Shown here piece after piece: positions 45,153 to 54,784 of a stretch of DNA of 64,000 nucleotides. This DNA comes from Enhydrobacter sp. GTDB lineage: Bacteria; Pseudomonadota; Alphaproteobacteria; Reyranellales; Reyranellaceae. Numbering within the stretch: position 1 is the first letter of the stretch; each line of letters starts with the position of its first letter. Below the pieces are notes generated by a model that saw only the letters and a program-made list of their open reading frames with translations, had not been told where the DNA came from and did not search any database. The translations under genes and the position numbers were made by a program. Location of the stretch: assembly GCA_025808875.1 (NCBI GenBank), contig CP075528.1:5082473-5146472 (forward strand), read 5' to 3'.

Positions 45153-45928
45153 CCGGCGAGCACTTCGATCGCGGCGCGATGGACTGCCGGGTCTCCGGCC
45201 GCGAGCACAGAGCCGTCCGAACGCATGTCGAGTTCGCCACCGCGCCAGTCGGTGACCAGACCGCCGGCCCCCTTGATCACCGGGACGAGGGCGGCGAAGT
45301 CGTAGAGCTTGAGACTCGCCTCGACCACGAGATCGACGTGCCCCGCCGCCAGCAGGCCGTAGGCGTAGCAGTCGCCGCCCCAGCGGAAGAGCTTCACCTT
45401 CTCGGTGAGCGCGCGGTGCGGCCGCTCGTAGGCGCCGGGGAACATGATCGGCGAGGTCGAATACATGTAGGCTTGGCCGAGCGATTCACAGGCACGCACG
45501 GCGATCGGTGCGCCGTTCAGGGTGGTGCGCGCGCCGGCAACGCCGACCCAGCGCTCCCCGAGGATCGGCTGATCGATCACGCCCAGCACGGGCGAGCCGC
45601 GGTGCAGGAGCGCGATCAGGGTGCCGAAGATCGGCAGACCGGTGATGAAGGCCTTGGTGCCGTCGATGGGATCGAGCACCCAGACATAGTCGGCATCGGT
45701 GCGCACCGCGCCATGCTCCTCGCCGAACACGCCGTGGTTCGGCACGTGCCTGTCGAGCAGGGCGCGCATCGCCGTCTCGGCCTCGCGGTCGGCGGCGGTG
45801 ACGGGGCTGAGATCGCTCTTGTCGTCGACCGTCAGTCCGCTGCGGAAGTAACGCGAAACGATGGGTCGCGCGGCGTCGGCGAGGCGATGGGCCAGAGCGA
45901 CCAGCTCGGCGGAAACCGGTCCGGCCAT
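45149..45928 (-). CDS. hisN: histidinol-phosphatase, inositol-monophosphatase type
   Basis: HisN dephosphorylates histidinol phosphate, the penultimate step of histidine synthesis in bacteria that lack the HisB-fused phosphatase. The 259-residue protein has the metal motifs of the IMPase fold (GVFGEEHG; VWVLDPIDGTKAFITGLPIFGT; LKLYDFAALVPVIKGAGG). It is of the type found in alphaproteobacteria. Other phosphomonoesterase substrates cannot be excluded, but the window's hisB lacks a phosphatase domain, which supports this role. It is monocistronic or coupled to the cytochrome gene. Confidence 0.88.
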   Translation of the reverse strand: MAGPVSAELVALAHRLADAARPIVSRYFRSGLTVDDKSDLSPVTAADREAETAMRALLDRHVPNHGVFGEEHGAVRTDADYVWVLDPIDGTKAFITGLPIFGTLIALLHRGSPVLGVIDQPILGERWVGVAGARTTLNGAPIAVRACESLGQAYMYSTSPIMFPGAYERPHRALTEKVKLFRWGGDCYAYGLLAAGHVDLVVEASLKLYDFAALVPVIKGAGGLVTDWRGGELDMRSDGSVLAAGDPAVHRAAIEVLAG

Positions 45929-45941
45929 CGCGGCTGCGAGC

Positions 45942-46454
45942 TTACGGTCCGAGCGTCTTCAGGAAGGCGATGATGTCTGCGCGCTCCTGCTCCTTGGAGA
46001 TGCCGGCGAACGCCATCTTGGTGCCGCGCACATAGGAGGTCGGCTTGAAGATCAGATGGTTGATGTCCTCGACGCTCCACGTGCCGCCCTTGGCCTTCAG
46101 CGCCGATGAATAGGCGAAGCCCTCGTGGCCCGCCTTCTCGCGTCCGACGATCGCCCACAGATTCGGGCCGACCTTGTTGGCGCCGCCCTTGTCGGTGGTG
46201 TGGCAAGTGAAGCACTGCTTCTGGAAGGCGACCTTGCCGGCCTCGACGTTCGCGCCGGCCAGCTTGGGCTCGATCGGCGCCAGCTCGGCGGCGGCGGGCG
46301 CAGCGGCCGCTACCTGCGGCGCGGCGTCGGCCACCTCGATGGCGGGCTTGTCGAGCTTGTGTGGATGGACCACGGCGTTGGACACCTTGCCCACCACCAT
46401 CGCGAAGAGGGCGGAGGCCAGAACGCAGCCCGCAACCGTGTTGAAATTGGCCAT
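45942..46454 (-). CDS. membrane-anchored class I cytochrome c (CycM-like)
   Basis: The 170-residue protein has an uncleaved-looking N-terminal membrane anchor (TVAGCVLASALFAMVVG), an Ala/Pro-rich linker and a single-heme domain with CFTCH near the start and Met in TKMAFAG as the distal ligand. CycM-type cytochromes link the bc1 complex to the terminal oxidase in rhizobia. The start at 46454 (MANFNTV) is preferred to the upstream frame. The divergent pheA neighbour is conserved in alphaproteobacteria. Confidence 0.9.
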   Translation of the reverse strand: MANFNTVAGCVLASALFAMVVGKVSNAVVHPHKLDKPAIEVADAAPQVAAAAPAAAELAPIEPKLAGANVEAGKVAFQKQCFTCHTTDKGGANKVGPNLWAIVGREKAGHEGFAYSSALKAKGGTWSVEDINHLIFKPTSYVRGTKMAFAGISKEQERADIIAFLKTLGP

Positions 46455-46672
46455 CGTCAGTTCCCGCAGCAGCAGATTGTCTGGACCTGCCTGTAGCACG
46501 CCCCAAGCCCCGTCAGTAGTATCTCATCGGCCTGCGGCCCTCGCGCGGCGGAACGTCGCAAGTCTCGGATATTGCGAGGTTTTTCGTGCCCGGGCCGGTG
46601 GTTGACGGGGCGCATCCGGCGGGCGAAACAACCGGCCCGCTATCGGGCAGGGTGAAAAGGGGAGATCGAGCA

Positions 46673-47572
46673 ATGGCGAAGGCCAAGGCCGGGGCCAGGG
46701 ATAGGGCCGCCAACACGATCGCCTTCCAGGGCGAACCCGGTGCCAACTCCGACATGGCCTGCCGGGCGGCCTTTCCCTACATGACCACCCTGCCCTGCCC
46801 GACCTTCGACACCGCCATGGCCGCGGTCCAGAGTCGGCGCGCCGAGCTCGCCATTATCCCGGTCGAGAATTCGATCGCCGGTCGGGTCGCCGACCTGCAC
46901 AGTCTCCTGCCGCACACCCGGCTGCAGATCGTCGCCGAGCATTTCCAGCGCGTCGAGCACTGCCTCGTGGCGTTGCCCGGCGCTTCGCTCAAGAGCATCC
47001 GAACGGTCAAGAGCCACGTCCAGGCGCTGGCGCAGTGCCGCAACTTTCTCAAGAAGCATCGCATGCAGCCGCTGGTCCATGCCGACACGGCGGGCGCCGC
47101 GCGCGAGATCGCCGAGATTGGCGACCGGAACGTGGGTGCCATCGCCTCGTCGCTGGCGGCGCGCATCTACGGCCTGAAGGTGCTGGCGCGCAACATCGAG
47201 GACGCCGACCACAACACCACGCGCATGCTGGTCTTCTCGCGCGAGGCGGCGCGGCCGGATTGGCGGACGGTGGCCTGCATGACGGCCTTCCTGTTCCGGG
47301 TGAAGAGCCGGCCGGCCGCGCTCTACAAGGCGCTGGGCGGCTTCGCCACCAACGGCGTCAACATCGTCAAGCTGGAAAGCTATCTGTCAGGCGCGCATTT
47401 CGAGCAGGCACAATTCTATGCCGAGGTGGAGGGTCATCCCGAGCAGCGCGGATTGCACCTGGCGCTCGAGGAACTGGGCTTCTTCTCGGAGGAGCTGAAG
47501 ATGCTCGGAACGTTCCCGGCCAACCCGTTCCGCCGCAAGGGCTGGGACGCGCCGACGCGCCCGGGCACCTGA
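46673..47572 (+). CDS. pheA: prephenate dehydratase
   Basis: PheA converts prephenate to phenylpyruvate in phenylalanine synthesis. The 299-residue protein has a catalytic domain (IAFQGEPGANSDMACRAAFP; IIPVENSIAGRVADLHSLL; EDADHNTTRMLVFSR) and a C-terminal ACT domain (RPAALYKALGGFATNGVNIVKLESY) that binds phenylalanine for feedback control. A GGGGAG site precedes the ATG at 46673; the longer reading from 46586 lacks one. It is followed 21 bp later by rpe. Confidence 0.94.
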   Translation: MAKAKAGARDRAANTIAFQGEPGANSDMACRAAFPYMTTLPCPTFDTAMAAVQSRRAELAIIPVENSIAGRVADLHSLLPHTRLQIVAEHFQRVEHCLVALPGASLKSIRTVKSHVQALAQCRNFLKKHRMQPLVHADTAGAAREIAEIGDRNVGAIASSLAARIYGLKVLARNIEDADHNTTRMLVFSREAARPDWRTVACMTAFLFRVKSRPAALYKALGGFATNGVNIVKLESYLSGAHFEQAQFYAEVEGHPEQRGLHLALEELGFFSEELKMLGTFPANPFRRKGWDAPTRPGT

Positions 47573-47593
47573 GGCAGAGGAGACGAGCCCACC

Positions 47594-48274
47594 ATGCCAC
47601 AGCAGCCCGTCCGCATCGCCCCGTCGATCCTCTCGGCGGATTTCGCCGCGCTCGGTGCCGAGATCGCCGCCGTGACGGAGGCGGGGGCCGACTGGATCCA
47701 CGTCGATGTGATGGACAACCACTTCGTGCCCAATCTGACCATCGGGCCGATGGTGGTGAAGGCGTTGCGCAAGCACAGCCAACGGCCGTTCGACGTCCAC
47801 CTCATGGTGACGCCCGTCGACCCGCTGGTGCCGGCGTTCGCCGAGGCGGGCGCCGACATCATCTCCTTCCATCCCGAGGCGGGGCCGCATGTGCATCGTA
47901 CGCTGCAGTTCATCAAGAGCCTGGGCAAGAAGGCCGGGGCGGTGTTGAATCCCGCCACGCCCCTGGCGGCGATCGAGCATGTCCTGGGCGATCTCGATCT
48001 GGTGCTGGTGATGAGTGTCAACCCCGGCTTCGGTGGTCAGGCCTTCATCGAAAGTCAGCTCGCGAAGATCGCCGCGCTGCGCAAGGCGATCGATGCGCTC
48101 GGCAAGCCGATCGACCTCGAGGTGGATGGTGGCGTCAATGCCGAGACGGCTCGGCGCTGCATCCGGGCGGGTGCCGACGTTCTGGTCGCCGGCACCGCCG
48201 TCTTCGCCGGCGGGCCGACGAAGTACGCAGCGAACATCGCCGCCCTCAAAGAGGGCAGCCGGCGTCCAGGCTAG
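47594..48274 (+). CDS. rpe: ribulose-phosphate 3-epimerase
   Basis: Rpe interconverts ribulose 5-phosphate and xylulose 5-phosphate. The 226-residue TIM-barrel protein has [73 protein letters not shown] and [15 protein letters not shown], including the metal-binding His and Asp residues. GAGGAG lies a little upstream of the ATG. Its stop overlaps the end of the convergent PhzF-type gene by four bases. Confidence 0.95.
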   Translation: MPQQPVRIAPSILSADFAALGAEIAAVTEAGADWIHVDVMDNHFVPNLTIGPMVVKALRKHSQRPFDVHLMVTPVDPLVPAFAEAGADIISFHPEAGPHVHRTLQFIKSLGKKAGAVLNPATPLAAIEHVLGDLDLVLVMSVNPGFGGQAFIESQLAKIAALRKAIDALGKPIDLEVDGGVNAETARRCIRAGADVLVAGTAVFAGGPTKYAANIAALKEGSRRPG

Positions 48275-49143
48275 AGGGATACTTCGCCCGCGAGCATCGG
48301 CACGCAGTCGCCGCCGACGCTGGCGCGAATCCCGTCGCTGGCCAGGCGGGCAGTGCAGGCGAGCAGGCTCGGTCGGCCCATCTCGACACCCTGCACGATC
48401 TCGTAGCGCCGCTCGCTGTCGGAAGTGAGGGACAGGAGCAGGGCGGCCAGCGAAGTGGCGGCGCTGCCGGTCGCCGGATCCTCGACGGTGCCGGAGAGAG
48501 GGGAGAACATCCGGGCGCGGAGGCGTTCGCCGCCGCGGGCGTAGAGGTAGATCGAGAGTCGGCCGCCGCCCATGTCGCCGAAGCTTGCGACGGCGTTGCG
48601 GAAGCTCTCCAGGTCGGGCGCGGCTCGCCCGAGCGCCTCACCCGTCACCTCGGCGATCAGGAAGGGATTGCCGACGGACGCCTCGATCGGCGCGTGGTGC
48701 AAGATGACGATGTCGGTGTCCGCCAATCCGACGCAGGGCGCCAGCAGATCGACTGTCATCTTGCGCCCGAGCGACAACGGCTGCGGCGCGGCGATGACGA
48801 TGCGCCTGCCTTCGGCGCGCACCTCGACGAGGCCGGCGATCTCCTCGAAGCGCAGCACCCCGTCCTTGGCGCCCCCCTGCTGTGTCAGCACCCAGCCCGT
48901 GCCGACATTGGGATGGCCGGCGAACGGCATCTCCGCCTTGCGGTTGAAGATGCGTACACGCGCGGTGTTGGCCGGATCGGTGGGCGGCAGCACGAAGGTC
49001 GTCTCACTGAGATTGAACTCGGCGGCGAGCGATTGCATCTCGGCGTCGGACATGCCGCGCGCATCCGGGAACACGGCCAGCGGATTGCCTCCGAAGCGCC
49101 GGGTGGTGAAGACGTCGACGGTGACGAAGGTGAAGCGGCGCAT
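48271..49143 (-). CDS. PhzF family isomerase/epimerase
   Basis: The 290-residue protein has the PhzF (DAP-epimerase-like) double fold. Features are [20 protein letters not shown] at the start, the catalytic Glu in [27 protein letters not shown] and [17 protein letters not shown]. PhzF proteins isomerise small secondary metabolites; in phenazine producers they act on dihydrohydroxyanthranilate. No phenazine genes are here, so the substrate is unknown. The start at 49143 is the family-typical one. Confidence 0.9.
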   Translation of the reverse strand: MRRFTFVTVDVFTTRRFGGNPLAVFPDARGMSDAEMQSLAAEFNLSETTFVLPPTDPANTARVRIFNRKAEMPFAGHPNVGTGWVLTQQGGAKDGVLRFEEIAGLVEVRAEGRRIVIAAPQPLSLGRKMTVDLLAPCVGLADTDIVILHHAPIEASVGNPFLIAEVTGEALGRAAPDLESFRNAVASFGDMGGGRLSIYLYARGGERLRARMFSPLSGTVEDPATGSAATSLAALLLSLTSDSERRYEIVQGVEMGRPSLLACTARLASDGIRASVGGDCVPMLAGEVSL

Positions 49144-49150
49144 GGATCCA

Positions 49151-50029
49151 CTACACCAACTCGACGCCGATCTCCTTCGCGATGCGGCGTAGAGCGTGGA
49201 TCGAGCGCGCGGTGGCCTCGCGACCATTGTCGAAGCAATGAGTCTCGATCGTCGCGAGAACCTCGGGTACTTCCACCTTGCTGAGCAGCTTGAGGAGCAG
49301 GTCGGACCAAGGGATGTCTCCGTCGCCAAGCGGCACGGAGCGATTGGTCGTCAAGTCGCGGTCCTTCAGATGGAGGGCATCGACCATCGGTGCGAGGTAG
49401 GCGATGTCCTCCTCGCTCGGTGGCGCTCCCATGGCCCAGCTGTTGGCGATGTCGATCAACGGCCTGAGATGCTTGGGCGGCTCTTCCCGATCGTTCACAT
49501 GCGCAAAGAACCGTGCCAGTTCGGCGATCGTGCCGATGTTGCAGACCGGCTCGTTTTCGAGTTCGACCGGCATGTCGAAAAGATGGCCGTAGCTGGTCAT
49601 CTGTGCCACTGCCTGGTCGAGATGCTTGGGGACGAAATTGGGGTAGCGAAGAAAGCTAAAGGTTCTCACCCTCTGGGCGCGCAACACGATGGCAACGTCG
49701 AACGCGTAGGCAATCGGGTCTTCGGCAGGACAGTCGTCCGGATCGAAGGCGAAGTCGACCTTCTCGGGGAGCGGCTGACCGACCTTGGGTTTGCGGCGAG
49801 GCCACTTCAGAATCGGGGAGACATAGGTCGGCACTTCGATGCTGGCCGCCTCCAGCGTGGTCGCGATGGCGTTGACTTCGTCGATCTTCATGCCGAGCAG
49901 ATTGCGACGATCGACCGTGCGCATGTCGAGACGGCGAATATCGTGCTCCTTGCAGAACGAGATCATCTCGGCCAGTGAAGGACCGATTTCATCACCGACG
50001 ACCGAGAGGGCAAGACGGGGCAGTGTCAT
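49151..50029 (-). CDS. sugar-phosphate isomerase/epimerase (AP-endonuclease-2 fold) family protein
   Basis: The 292-residue protein resembles xylose-isomerase-like TIM barrels: LALSVVGDEIGPSLAEMISFCKEHDIRRLDMR at the start, FDVAIVLRAQRVRTFSFLRYP, PVELENEPVCNIGTIAELARFF, DIANSWAMG and DALHLKDRD with a set of Glu, His and Asp residues typical of the metal site. The substrate is unknown. It sits eight bases upstream of the PhzF-type gene on the same strand, suggesting a shared pathway. Confidence 0.8.
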   Translation of the reverse strand: MTLPRLALSVVGDEIGPSLAEMISFCKEHDIRRLDMRTVDRRNLLGMKIDEVNAIATTLEAASIEVPTYVSPILKWPRRKPKVGQPLPEKVDFAFDPDDCPAEDPIAYAFDVAIVLRAQRVRTFSFLRYPNFVPKHLDQAVAQMTSYGHLFDMPVELENEPVCNIGTIAELARFFAHVNDREEPPKHLRPLIDIANSWAMGAPPSEEDIAYLAPMVDALHLKDRDLTTNRSVPLGDGDIPWSDLLLKLLSKVEVPEVLATIETHCFDNGREATARSIHALRRIAKEIGVELV

Positions 50030-50074
50030 GCGCCGAATGTACTACGACACGCGGAGTTTGGGTAAAGTGTGAGC

Positions 50075-51601
50075 ATGGAAGATTCAGCCCTGTTCGTCGG
50101 TACAGGCGAGGCCGACCAGTACCTTCTGCTGAAGTACGCCAACCGCCACGGCCTGATTGCCGGCGCAACGGGCACGGGCAAGACAGTCACCCTGCAGACC
50201 CTCGCGGAGGGATTTTCGGCGCACGGCGTGCCGGTGTTCCTGGCCGACGTGAAGGGCGATCTCTCCGGTATCGGACGGCCCGGCGCCGACCATCCGCGCG
50301 CCGTCGAGCGCGCGAGGCTTCTCAAGATCCGCGACTATGCCGGGCGGGGCTTTCCGGTTCGGTTCTGGGATCTGTTCGGGGAGAAGGGGCACCCGATCCG
50401 CACGACCGTGAGCGAAGTGGGGCCGGTGCTCATGGCGCGGCTGCTGCGGCTCAACGAGACCCAGGAGGGCGTCCTCAATATCGCCTTTCGCGTCGCTGAC
50501 GAGAAGGGATGGCTGCTGCTCGACTACAAGGACCTGCAGGCCATGCTGCAATGGCTGGCCGCCAATGCCGCCGAGTTGACGACCGTCTACGGCAACGTGG
50601 GTCGGCAGACGGTGGGCACCATCCAGCGGCAGCTGTTGATCCTCGAGCAGCAGGGCGGCGCCCGCCTGTTCGGCGAGCCTGCACTCGATCTCGCCGATAT
50701 GATCGCGTGCGATCCGGCCGGCACCGGCTACGTCAACGTGCTGGCCGCCGACCGACTGATGCGGAGTCCGCGCCTCTACGCGACCTTCCTGCTGTGGTTG
50801 CTGTCGGAGTTGTTCGAGAACCTGCCCGAGGTCGGCGATCCGGACAGGCCGAAGTTCGTCTTCTTCTTCGACGAGGCCCATCTGCTGTTCGACGGTGCTC
50901 CGAAGGCGCTGCTCGAGCGCATCGAACAGGTGGTGCGTCTGATCCGTTCCAAGGGCGTCGGAGTCTATTTCGTCACCCAGAACCCGCTCGACATCCCCGA
51001 AACCGTGCTCGGCCAGCTCGGCAATCGCGTCCAGCACGCCCTGCGCGCCTTTACGCCCAAGGACCAGAAGGCGGTCAGGGCGTCCGCCGAGACCTTCCGG
51101 CCCAACCCACAGTTCAAGGCGGCGGAGGCGATCCTCGAACTCGGCGTCGGCGAGGCGCTGGTCTCGTTCCTGGATGGGAAGGGCATTCCGACTCCGGTCG
51201 AGCGCGCGATGATCGCGCCGCCGCGCGGCCGCATCGGCCCCCTGACGGAGGCCGAACGCGGCGCATTCCTCGCGGCGAGCGTCCTGTCCGGCAAGTACGA
51301 CACCATCGTCGATCGCGAATCGGCGCATGAGGTGCTGACCGGACGGATGGCCACGGTCGAACCCGAAGTGCCCGCAGCGGGAACGTCTTCGGTCCCCGAT
51401 CCGAAGACCCGCGTCCCGGGCGGTCGGCAACGCGATTCGATCGGCGTCACGGTGGTGAAGGCGGCGAGCCGCAGCATGGCGACCATCGCCGCGCGCGAGG
51501 CGGCCAAGGCGGTGTTCGGGCGGGGCCGCGCCGCCAGCATTGGCGCCAGTGTCGGCGGTGCCATCCTGCGCGGCGTACTTGGGTCGATCCTGCGGCGGTA
51601 G
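50075..51601 (+). CDS. HerA-like ATPase (DUF853 family)
   Basis: The 508-residue protein belongs to the DUF853/HerA-like ATPase family. It has Walker A in IAGATGTGKTVTLQ near residue 35, a DVKGDLSGI motif, and Walker B in KFVFFFDEAHLLFDGAP. The helicase-type VTQNPLDIPETVLGQLGNRVQHALRAFTPKDQKAV and the Ala/Arg-rich C-terminal tail are typical of this family. The cellular role of DUF853 ATPases is not established. The ATG at 50075 is preferred to a GTG six bases earlier. It converges on leuB with no gap. Confidence 0.87.
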   Translation: MEDSALFVGTGEADQYLLLKYANRHGLIAGATGTGKTVTLQTLAEGFSAHGVPVFLADVKGDLSGIGRPGADHPRAVERARLLKIRDYAGRGFPVRFWDLFGEKGHPIRTTVSEVGPVLMARLLRLNETQEGVLNIAFRVADEKGWLLLDYKDLQAMLQWLAANAAELTTVYGNVGRQTVGTIQRQLLILEQQGGARLFGEPALDLADMIACDPAGTGYVNVLAADRLMRSPRLYATFLLWLLSELFENLPEVGDPDRPKFVFFFDEAHLLFDGAPKALLERIEQVVRLIRSKGVGVYFVTQNPLDIPETVLGQLGNRVQHALRAFTPKDQKAVRASAETFRPNPQFKAAEAILELGVGEALVSFLDGKGIPTPVERAMIAPPRGRIGPLTEAERGAFLAASVLSGKYDTIVDRESAHEVLTGRMATVEPEVPAAGTSSVPDPKTRVPGGRQRDSIGVTVVKAASRSMATIAAREAAKAVFGRGRAASIGASVGGAILRGVLGSILRR

Positions 51602-52720
51602 CTATGCCAGCCGGTCGAGTTCCCTGACGATGGCGTCGCCCATTTCCTGGGTGCCGACCTTCTTCGTGCCCTCGGTCTTGCCGACCATGAGATCGCCGGT
51701 GCGGTAGCCCGCGGCCAGCACGTTCTCGACCGCCTGCTCGACGAGGTCGGCTTCCCTGCCGAGATCGAACGAGTAGCGCAGCATCATGGCGTAGCTGAGC
51801 GTCTCGGCGATCGGATTGGCCAGTCCTTTGCCCGCGATGTCGGGCGCGCTGCCGTGGATCGGCTCGTAGAGCGCCTTGCGGCGGCCGGTCGCGTCGGGGG
51901 CACCGAGCGAGGCTGACGGCAGCAAGCCCAACGAGCCGGTCAGCATCGAGGCTTCGTCCGACAGGATGTCGCCGAACAGGTTGTCGGTGACGATGACGTC
52001 GAACTGATTGGGCGAGCGCAGCAGTTGCATGGCGAGCGCGTCGGCGTACATGTGCTCGAGCTTCACGTCGGCGTACTGCTCCTTGTGCAGTTTGGTCGCC
52101 TCCTCGCGCCACAGCACGCCGGTGTGCATGACGTTGGCCTTCTCCGCCGAGAGGACCTTGTTCTTGCGCTTGCGCGCCAGCTCGAAGGCGACGGCGCAGA
52201 CCCGGCGGATCTCGCCCGCGGTGTAGCGTTGCGTGTCGAAGGCCTCGACCTCGCCCTGGGCGTTGGTGTGCCGGCCGCGCGGCTCGCCGAAATAGACGCC
52301 GCTCGTCAGCTCGCGGATGATCATGATGTCGAGGCCCTTGACGATCTCGGGCTTGAGCGAGCTCGCATCGACCAGCGCGTCGAACACCTTGGCAGGTCGC
52401 AGGTTGGCGAACAGATCCATCTCCTTGCGCAGCCGCAGGAGGCCGCGTTCGGGCTTCTTGCTGAAATCGGCCGTGTCCCACTTCGGCCCGCCGACCGAGC
52501 CGAACAGCACCGCGTCGGCCTCCAGCGCGAGCTTCATCGTGTCGTCGGCAAGCGGCACGCCGTGCTTGTCGAGGGCGGCGCCGCCCACCACGTCTTCCTT
52601 GATGTCGAACCCGACGGCGCGCTTCTTGCCCATCCAGGCAATGATCTTGCGCACCTCGTTCATGACTTCGGGGCCGATGCCGTCGCCGGGCAGCATCAGC
52701 AGATTGCGGTTTGACGCCAT
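51602..52720 (-). CDS. leuB: 3-isopropylmalate dehydrogenase
   Basis: LeuB oxidises and decarboxylates 3-isopropylmalate in leucine synthesis. The 372-residue protein has [87 protein letters not shown] and [19 protein letters not shown]. These include the substrate Arg and metal Asp residues. It follows leuD by 27 bases. Together with leuC (at 54785) the leu genes are on one strand but separated by membrane-protein genes. Confidence 0.96.
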   Translation of the reverse strand: MASNRNLLMLPGDGIGPEVMNEVRKIIAWMGKKRAVGFDIKEDVVGGAALDKHGVPLADDTMKLALEADAVLFGSVGGPKWDTADFSKKPERGLLRLRKEMDLFANLRPAKVFDALVDASSLKPEIVKGLDIMIIRELTSGVYFGEPRGRHTNAQGEVEAFDTQRYTAGEIRRVCAVAFELARKRKNKVLSAEKANVMHTGVLWREEATKLHKEQYADVKLEHMYADALAMQLLRSPNQFDVIVTDNLFGDILSDEASMLTGSLGLLPSASLGAPDATGRRKALYEPIHGSAPDIAGKGLANPIAETLSYAMMLRYSFDLGREADLVEQAVENVLAAGYRTGDLMVGKTEGTKKVGTQEMGDAIVRELDRLA

Positions 52721-52747
52721 TGCTTCAGATCTTTCGGATGTTGCGCG

Positions 52748-53362
52748 CTATTCCGCGGCGTGCAGCCAGGGCTGCGCTTCCTTTTGCTTCTTCTCGAAGG
52801 CATCGATGTCGGACGCCTTCTCCATGGTGAGGCCGATGTCGTCGAGGCCGTTCAGCAGGCAGTGCTTGCGGAAGGGGTCGATGTCGAAATGCACCGTGCC
52901 GCCGTCGGGCCCCTTGATCTCCTGTTTCTCGAGGTCGATCTCGATCACGGCGTTGGAGCCGCGGCTGGCGTCGTCCATCAGCTTGTCGATGATCTCCTTC
53001 GGCACCTTGATCGGCAGGATGCCGTTCTTGAAGCAGTTGTTGTAGAAGATATCCGCGAATCCCTCGGCAATGACGCAGCGGATGCCGAAATCGAGCAGCG
53101 CCCACGGTGCGTGCTCGCGGCTCGAGCCGCAGCCGAAATTCGGCCCCGCGACCAGGATGCTGGCGTTCTGGTAGGCCGGCTGGTCGAGGATGAAGTCCTT
53201 CTTCTGGCCGTCCGCTGTCCAGCGCATCTCGTAGAACAGCCCGTCCTTCAAGCCGGTGCGCTTGATGGTCTTCAGGAAGTTCTTGGGGATGATCATATCG
53301 GTGTCGACATTGACCATCGGCAGCGGTGCGGCGACGCCGCGCAGCGTCGTGAATTTTTCCAT
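52748..53362 (-). CDS. leuD: 3-isopropylmalate dehydratase small subunit
   Basis: LeuD pairs with LeuC to isomerise 2- to 3-isopropylmalate. The 204-residue protein has [68 protein letters not shown] and [19 protein letters not shown], all family signatures. The length is normal. It is the gene upstream of leuB. The gap before it (toward the TM2 gene) has no clear promoter. Confidence 0.96.
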   Translation of the reverse strand: MEKFTTLRGVAAPLPMVNVDTDMIIPKNFLKTIKRTGLKDGLFYEMRWTADGQKKDFILDQPAYQNASILVAGPNFGCGSSREHAPWALLDFGIRCVIAEGFADIFYNNCFKNGILPIKVPKEIIDKLMDDASRGSNAVIEIDLEKQEIKGPDGGTVHFDIDPFRKHCLLNGLDDIGLTMEKASDIDAFEKKQKEAQPWLHAAE

Positions 53363-53428
53363 GGCTCCCTCGCGAAACGCCGGAATAAACGGGCTTTCCG
53401 ACCGGTCGTCAAGCCATGGCGGCGGATG

Positions 53429-53767
53429 TCACAGTCGGCTCAGTCGAGTGGCCAGTTCCTGGTTCGCCCGCGTGGCAATGCCTGGGATGAGAAAAGCATC
53501 GACGATCCACCAGATGGCGATGACGGCGATGCCCAGGAGGCCGACGCCGATGAACACGGTGACCCAGGAAATCACCGAGATGATGGCCATCGCGACACCG
53601 CTTCCCGTCTGGCCCAGATAGAAGCGGTGGACGCCCAGGGCGCCCAGGAAGAACCACAGCAGATAGGCGATGCCGGTCGACTTCTTCGAAGCATCGTACT
53701 GCATGAGACGTGCGGCATCGGATCCGGGCGACGGCGGCGGCGCCCGAACATTGCTCGAATCGGTCAT
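53429..53767 (-). CDS. TM2-domain membrane protein
   Basis: The 112-residue protein has a Pro-rich cytoplasmic N-terminus and a TM2 domain, two helices joined by a short turn: STGIAYLLWFFLGALGVHRFYLG, then AIISVISWVTVFIGVGLLGIAVIAIWWIVDAFLIP. The GxHRFYLG motif is diagnostic. TM2 proteins have no assigned role. It is one of three small membrane proteins between leuD and leuC on the same strand. Confidence 0.85.
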   Translation of the reverse strand: MTDSSNVRAPPPSPGSDAARLMQYDASKKSTGIAYLLWFFLGALGVHRFYLGQTGSGVAMAIISVISWVTVFIGVGLLGIAVIAIWWIVDAFLIPGIATRANQELATRLSRL

Positions 53768-53834
53768 GGATGTCTCTCCCCGCTGTCGGCAGCCTAGGCG
53801 CGAAGGCTAGGCGATGGCAACAACCGAGACCGGA

Positions 53835-54206
53835 TCAGCCGAAGCCCCATCCGGCCGTGTCGGGCATGGGCTGCCGGCGGCTCAGGTTGTTCAGGCCCTT
53901 GACGCAGCGCACCACCAGCCACACGGCGGTGAAGAGCAGGATCAGGAACCCGATGAAGAAGAACGAAGTGATCACGCCCACGATCGCCATCACCAGGCCG
54001 CGCCAGAAGGTGGCGACCTGGAACTCGAAATGCGAGCGATCAACCGGGTCGGTGGCGGTCGGTCTGTTCAGGTAGGCGATGACAATGCCGACCAACCCCG
54101 CGGGCGCAATCACCAGCGCCAGCAGGTACAGGAGGTAAACGAGCTGAGGCAGGTTGCTGAACAGCCCCTGACCGTCGATCAGCGCAGGGGGCCTCGGTTC
54201 GTTCAT
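53835..54206 (-). CDS. small membrane protein (DUF4870-like)
   Basis: The 123-residue protein has three predicted helices: VYLLYLLALVIAPAGLVGIVIAYL, FWRGLVMAIVGVITSFFFIGFLILLFTAVWLVV as two segments, and a basic C-terminal tail (RCVKGLNNLSRRQPMP). The pattern, with a polar loop containing DPVDRSHFEFQ, resembles DUF4870-type proteins, but the match is weak. Its start overlaps the RDD gene by four bases, so the two are cotranslated. Confidence 0.6.
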   Translation of the reverse strand: MNEPRPPALIDGQGLFSNLPQLVYLLYLLALVIAPAGLVGIVIAYLNRPTATDPVDRSHFEFQVATFWRGLVMAIVGVITSFFFIGFLILLFTAVWLVVRCVKGLNNLSRRQPMPDTAGWGFG

Positions 54207-54700
54207 CGCACCTTCACGACGAGGGTGCTGGCGATCATGTCGTGCAGGCCGCGCTTGCGGTCGGTGAAGGCGACCATGATGAAGCCGATGCAGAGGATGA
54301 GCGCCGAGAGGAGCTTGGCGAAGTAGCGGCCGGAGGCGCGGCCGAAGCTCAACCGCTCGCCTTGATCGGTCACGACCCTCAACCCGACGGCCATCTTGCC
54401 GAGCGTGGCGCCCCGCTCCGAACTCTCCATCAGGGCGAAGTAGAGCCAGCCGATGATGAGAGAGCCGACATTCACTGTCGGGTCGAAGGCGGTCTTCTCG
54501 CCGCCGAACATGTCGACGCCGAGGAGACTCGCCAGTATGGCGCTCGCGCCGCCGAGCAGGATCGCATCGATCAAGTACGCGACGACACGAATCCAGAAGC
54601 CGCCATAGGAGACGGCGGCGGAGCCGGAGCCGGAAGCGCCGGCATTCCATACCGGCGGCGGCGGCGGAGCGGCCGGACCGGAACCGGGAACGTTGGCCAT
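54203..54700 (-). CDS. RDD-family membrane protein
   Basis: The 165-residue protein has a Pro/Gly/Ala-rich N-terminus and an RDD domain with helices around GGFWIRVVAYLIDAILLGG, VGSLIIGWLYFALME and SALILCIGFIMVAFT. The RDD-type signature residues are Arg in FWIRVVAYLID, the Gly-Lys of GATLGKMAVGLRV, and DRKRGLHDMIAST near the end. RDD proteins are uncharacterised, with some linked to transport. It begins after the terminator of leuC and overlaps the DUF4870-like gene. Confidence 0.82.
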   Translation of the reverse strand: MANVPGSGPAAPPPPPVWNAGASGSGSAAVSYGGFWIRVVAYLIDAILLGGASAILASLLGVDMFGGEKTAFDPTVNVGSLIIGWLYFALMESSERGATLGKMAVGLRVVTDQGERLSFGRASGRYFAKLLSALILCIGFIMVAFTDRKRGLHDMIASTLVVKVR

Positions 54701-54729
54701 GGCGTTCTCCCCATTCTTGCAAAAGAAAT

Positions 54730-54755
54730 CGGGCGGTGCATTGCTGCACCGCCCG
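54730..54755 (-). terminator. rho-independent terminator after leuC
   Basis: Read on the minus strand, a perfect 11-bp stem CGGGCGGTGCA/TGCACCGCCCG with a four-base loop is followed by ATTTCTTTTG. It ends the rpsP-rimM-trmD-rplS-leuC transcript before the RDD gene. Confidence 0.85.
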
Positions 54756-54784
54756 TCACGATACCACTCCCCGGCGGAACCTCG

